Positions 7,261 to 8,809 of a stretch of DNA of 8,809 bases are shown piece by piece. Source of the stretch: Pontiella sp. GTDB lineage: Bacteria; Verrucomicrobiota; Kiritimatiellia; Kiritimatiellales; Pontiellaceae. Under the pieces are notes generated by a model. It did no database searches. It saw only the letters and a program-made list of their open reading frames with translations, and was not told the DNA's origin. Made by a program: the position numbers and the translations under genes. Each line of letters begins with the position of its first letter. The first letter of the stretch is position 1. The DNA lies in NCBI GenBank assembly GCA_029939385.1, contig JAOZSZ010000032.1, positions 1 through 8,809 of the forward strand, read 5' to 3'.

Positions 7261-7265
7261 CCTCC
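7261..7265 (-). promoter_or_regulatory. Shine-Dalgarno site for the GTG start of exbD
   Basis: GGAGG on the minus strand, 7 bases before GTG at 7253. An ATG at 7257-7255 lies closer to the site but is in another frame, without the ExbD reading. Confidence 0.7.
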
Positions 7266-7271
7266 GGCTAG

Positions 7272-8036
7272 CTAGTCCACCTTGGCATAGCGGAATATAT
7301 TCATGAAATGGCCAACCATACGCCCCATCGTGGTCATACTTTTAATAAAATTATTCTTAAAGATGAAGTAAGCAATCATGGCTGGAATGGCAATAATTAA
7401 CCCCGTTGCGGTTGTGATAAGAGCCTCTCCAATATTTCCAGCAAGCACTTCTGGATTGCCCATTCCCCCAGAGGCAATGGTACTGAACGCCTTGATCATC
7501 CCCGAAACCGTACCGAGCAGCCCGAGCATTGGGGCGGTTCCCCCAATGATGGAGAGAAAGTTAATCGGCTTCATGAAAGTCACCATCTGTTCGTTTCCGG
7601 CCTCTTCAATCGCCTCCATCACATGGGCAGCATCGTATTCGTACTCTTCGGAAATACGCTCCATCCCCGCATCGAGCACCGCGGTCAGTAGGCTATCATT
7701 TTCTGCACAAAGAGCACGAATTCCGGCCACATCGCGCTTCTTCATCAGCGCTTCGATCTGCGGTTTAAGATCGACCCGTAGCATATTTTTTTCACGAAGC
7801 AGAAGTGAGTTACGGATAATAAAATAGAGCGTCGCCATCGAGAACAACCCCAAGGGATACATAAACGGGCCGCCTTGTCGGATTAACTCACTAAAGGTCA
7901 TTGAATTGGCCGTATCAATTTGCTCACTCGCTGCGACCGGAGTGGCTTCCTGAGCCAGAGCGGTTGCAATAGGGAAAATCAGTGCGGCCAGCATGATCAG
8001 CATGGCCAACATTCCAACAGATCCTTTTTTTATCAT
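7272..8036 (-). CDS. MotA/TolQ/ExbB proton-channel family protein with signal peptide
   Basis: ExbB/TolQ proteins form the pentameric inner-membrane channel around an ExbD/TolR pair and turn proton flow into movement that powers envelope processes. Seen in 254 residues: an N-terminal signal peptide (Lys-Lys at 3-4, hydrophobic core 7-25, likely cleavage after A26-L27-A28), a short periplasmic stretch to about 55, TM1 at about 57-75, a cytoplasmic loop (76-155), TM2 at about 157-181 with the GGTAPMLGLLGTVSGMIKAF motif (165-184), and TM3 at about 203-226 with EALITTATGLIIAIPAMI (204-221). The last two are the family's signature segments. The ATG at 8036 has GAGGAG 8 bases before it and lies 3 bases after the TPR gene. 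It is followed directly by two exbD genes. Whether it serves TonB, Tol-Pal or another system cannot be told from here. Confidence 0.94.
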   Translation of the reverse strand: MIKKGSVGMLAMLIMLAALIFPIATALAQEATPVAASEQIDTANSMTFSELIRQGGPFMYPLGLFSMATLYFIIRNSLLLREKNMLRVDLKPQIEALMKKRDVAGIRALCAENDSLLTAVLDAGMERISEEYEYDAAHVMEAIEEAGNEQMVTFMKPINFLSIIGGTAPMLGLLGTVSGMIKAFSTIASGGMGNPEVLAGNIGEALITTATGLIIAIPAMIAYFIFKNNFIKSMTTMGRMVGHFMNIFRYAKVD

Positions 8037-8039
8037 AAA

Positions 8040-8809
8040 CTACTCTCCTCGATTTCCGGTTGTTTGCTTTTTAATCTGTTCCCCCAGCTTGCTCCATTGC
8101 GTGCCAGGATAGGTCATTAATAATTCATTTGCGACGGATTCTGCTTTTTTAAACTGCCCCGTTTTTTGATAAACCTCCGCTTCGAGCACCGTCGCCGGAG
8201 GAAGCCATTCAGGATTACGACTGTGGAAGGCGATAATTTTTGAGATATGTAACATGGCCTGCCGATAATCCTTCCGCTCAACGGCAAACCGTCCGCGAAT
8301 ATATTCCGTCATAGGAACCGAAATTTCTTCGGGATTCATTACAGAAGCAAACATGGCTTCGGCCGTTCCAATTTTTTCTTGGTTGAGTAAAATTAGCGTA
8401 GAATAAAGATTCGCAATATCGACCTGCTCGGCCTTTTTCATTTTACGTAGTTTCACTATCGTTTCTTCTGCACCGGACCAATTTTTATTCCCGTACTGAA
8501 CCCGCAACATCCAAACCAAATAATCGCCCAAATTCCCTGGCAAGTCGCTGTGGATCATGACCGGCGAAACATACTGCTGTAATAGATTTTCCAGCGCCTT
8601 GTGCTTTCCTGAATAAAACATTTTTTTACACATTTTAAGGTCAAGCCCACTAAAGCGAAATTCAACCTTTGTGATGACCGAAACCGAGGTTGATGCTTGT
8701 CCCGTGTCGGAATAGAGGCGACCTCCAGCAATATTAAGTTTTTTAACCACAAATGAGCTTCCGGTATTAACGGTGATCTTAGCCCTATATTCTGATTGAG
8801 CCACGGCTG
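8040..8809 (-). CDS. Exported tetratricopeptide-like repeat protein, 5' end outside window
   Basis: I do not recognise a named family. The frame is open to the window edge. The GTG at 8804 could be read as a start, but the residues there (Ala-Val-Ala-Gln) look like the end of a signal peptide with cleavage after AVA, so the true start probably lies beyond 8809. Seen, counting from the GTG: a beta-rich N-terminal part (about 7-55, with TVNTGSSFVV and IAGGRLY), then helices from 56 (KMCKKMF), then helical pairs of TPR type at about 89-120, 127-156, 165-195 and 202-232. The last (GQFKKAESVANELLMTYPGTQ) resembles the YPGS-type ends of TPRs in BamD and CpoB. It stands 3 bases before exbB in the same direction, suggesting a periplasmic partner of that channel. 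By analogy only, CpoB is a TPR protein encoded with TolQ-TolR in E. coli. Confidence 0.7.
   Translation of the reverse strand, partial: AVAQSEYRAKITVNTGSSFVVKKLNIAGGRLYSDTGQASTSVSVITKVEFRFSGLDLKMCKKMFYSGKHKALENLLQQYVSPVMIHSDLPGNLGDYLVWMLRVQYGNKNWSGAEETIVKLRKMKKAEQVDIANLYSTLILLNQEKIGTAEAMFASVMNPEEISVPMTEYIRGRFAVERKDYRQAMLHISKIIAFHSRNPEWLPPATVLEAEVYQKTGQFKKAESVANELLMTYPGTQWSKLGEQIKKQTTGNRGE

Noticed and set aside
7378..7827. 149-codon open frame on the plus strand opposite exbB
   Set aside because: Its composition (Ser, Ile and Pro repeats) reflects the complement of membrane-helix codons of exbB.

Overview
The window is a compact bacterial stretch of about 8.8 kb. It holds nine genes that read as whole and two cut by its edges. 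The longest gap between genes is about 120 bases. No tRNA, rRNA, CRISPR array, insertion sequence or phage gene was seen. Gene content (an SLC12-type transporter, a TPR + ExbB + two ExbD cluster with a signal-peptide-bearing ExbB) suggests a Gram-negative bacterium, tentatively of the PVC superphylum (Verrucomicrobiota/Kiritimatiellota). That placement is an impression from family resemblance, not a computed result.

Layout: (1) positions 2-1285, plus strand: the C-terminal part of a cation-chloride cotransporter-like (SLC12) permease, convergent with everything else. (2) positions 1304-6257, minus strand: a tightly packed run read in the order azoR-like flavin reductase, trpF, gluQ, trpB, yicC, gmk. 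Junctions are a 3-base gap, two 4-base ATGA overlaps, a 10-base overlap and a 22-base gap, so this is very probably one transcript with coupled translation. (3) positions 6258-6378: the only real intergenic region, with a tentative promoter and a 13-bp palindrome in front of azoR. (4) positions 6379-8809, minus strand: a TPR-type exported protein (5' end outside the window), an ExbB/TolQ proton-channel subunit and two different ExbD/TolR subunits, spaced 3, 18 and 2 bases apart.

How the genes work together: trpF and trpB are two steps of tryptophan synthesis, but trpA and trpC are not adjacent, and a tRNA-modifying enzyme (GluQ-RS) sits between them. yicC and gmk are a widely seen pair of RNA-processing and nucleotide-kinase genes. 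The ExbB-ExbD-ExbD-TPR group looks like an inner-membrane proton-powered motor of the Tol/Ton type with an exported helical-repeat partner; its actual substrate or target is not shown here. It is the most likely place in the window for poorly described biology.
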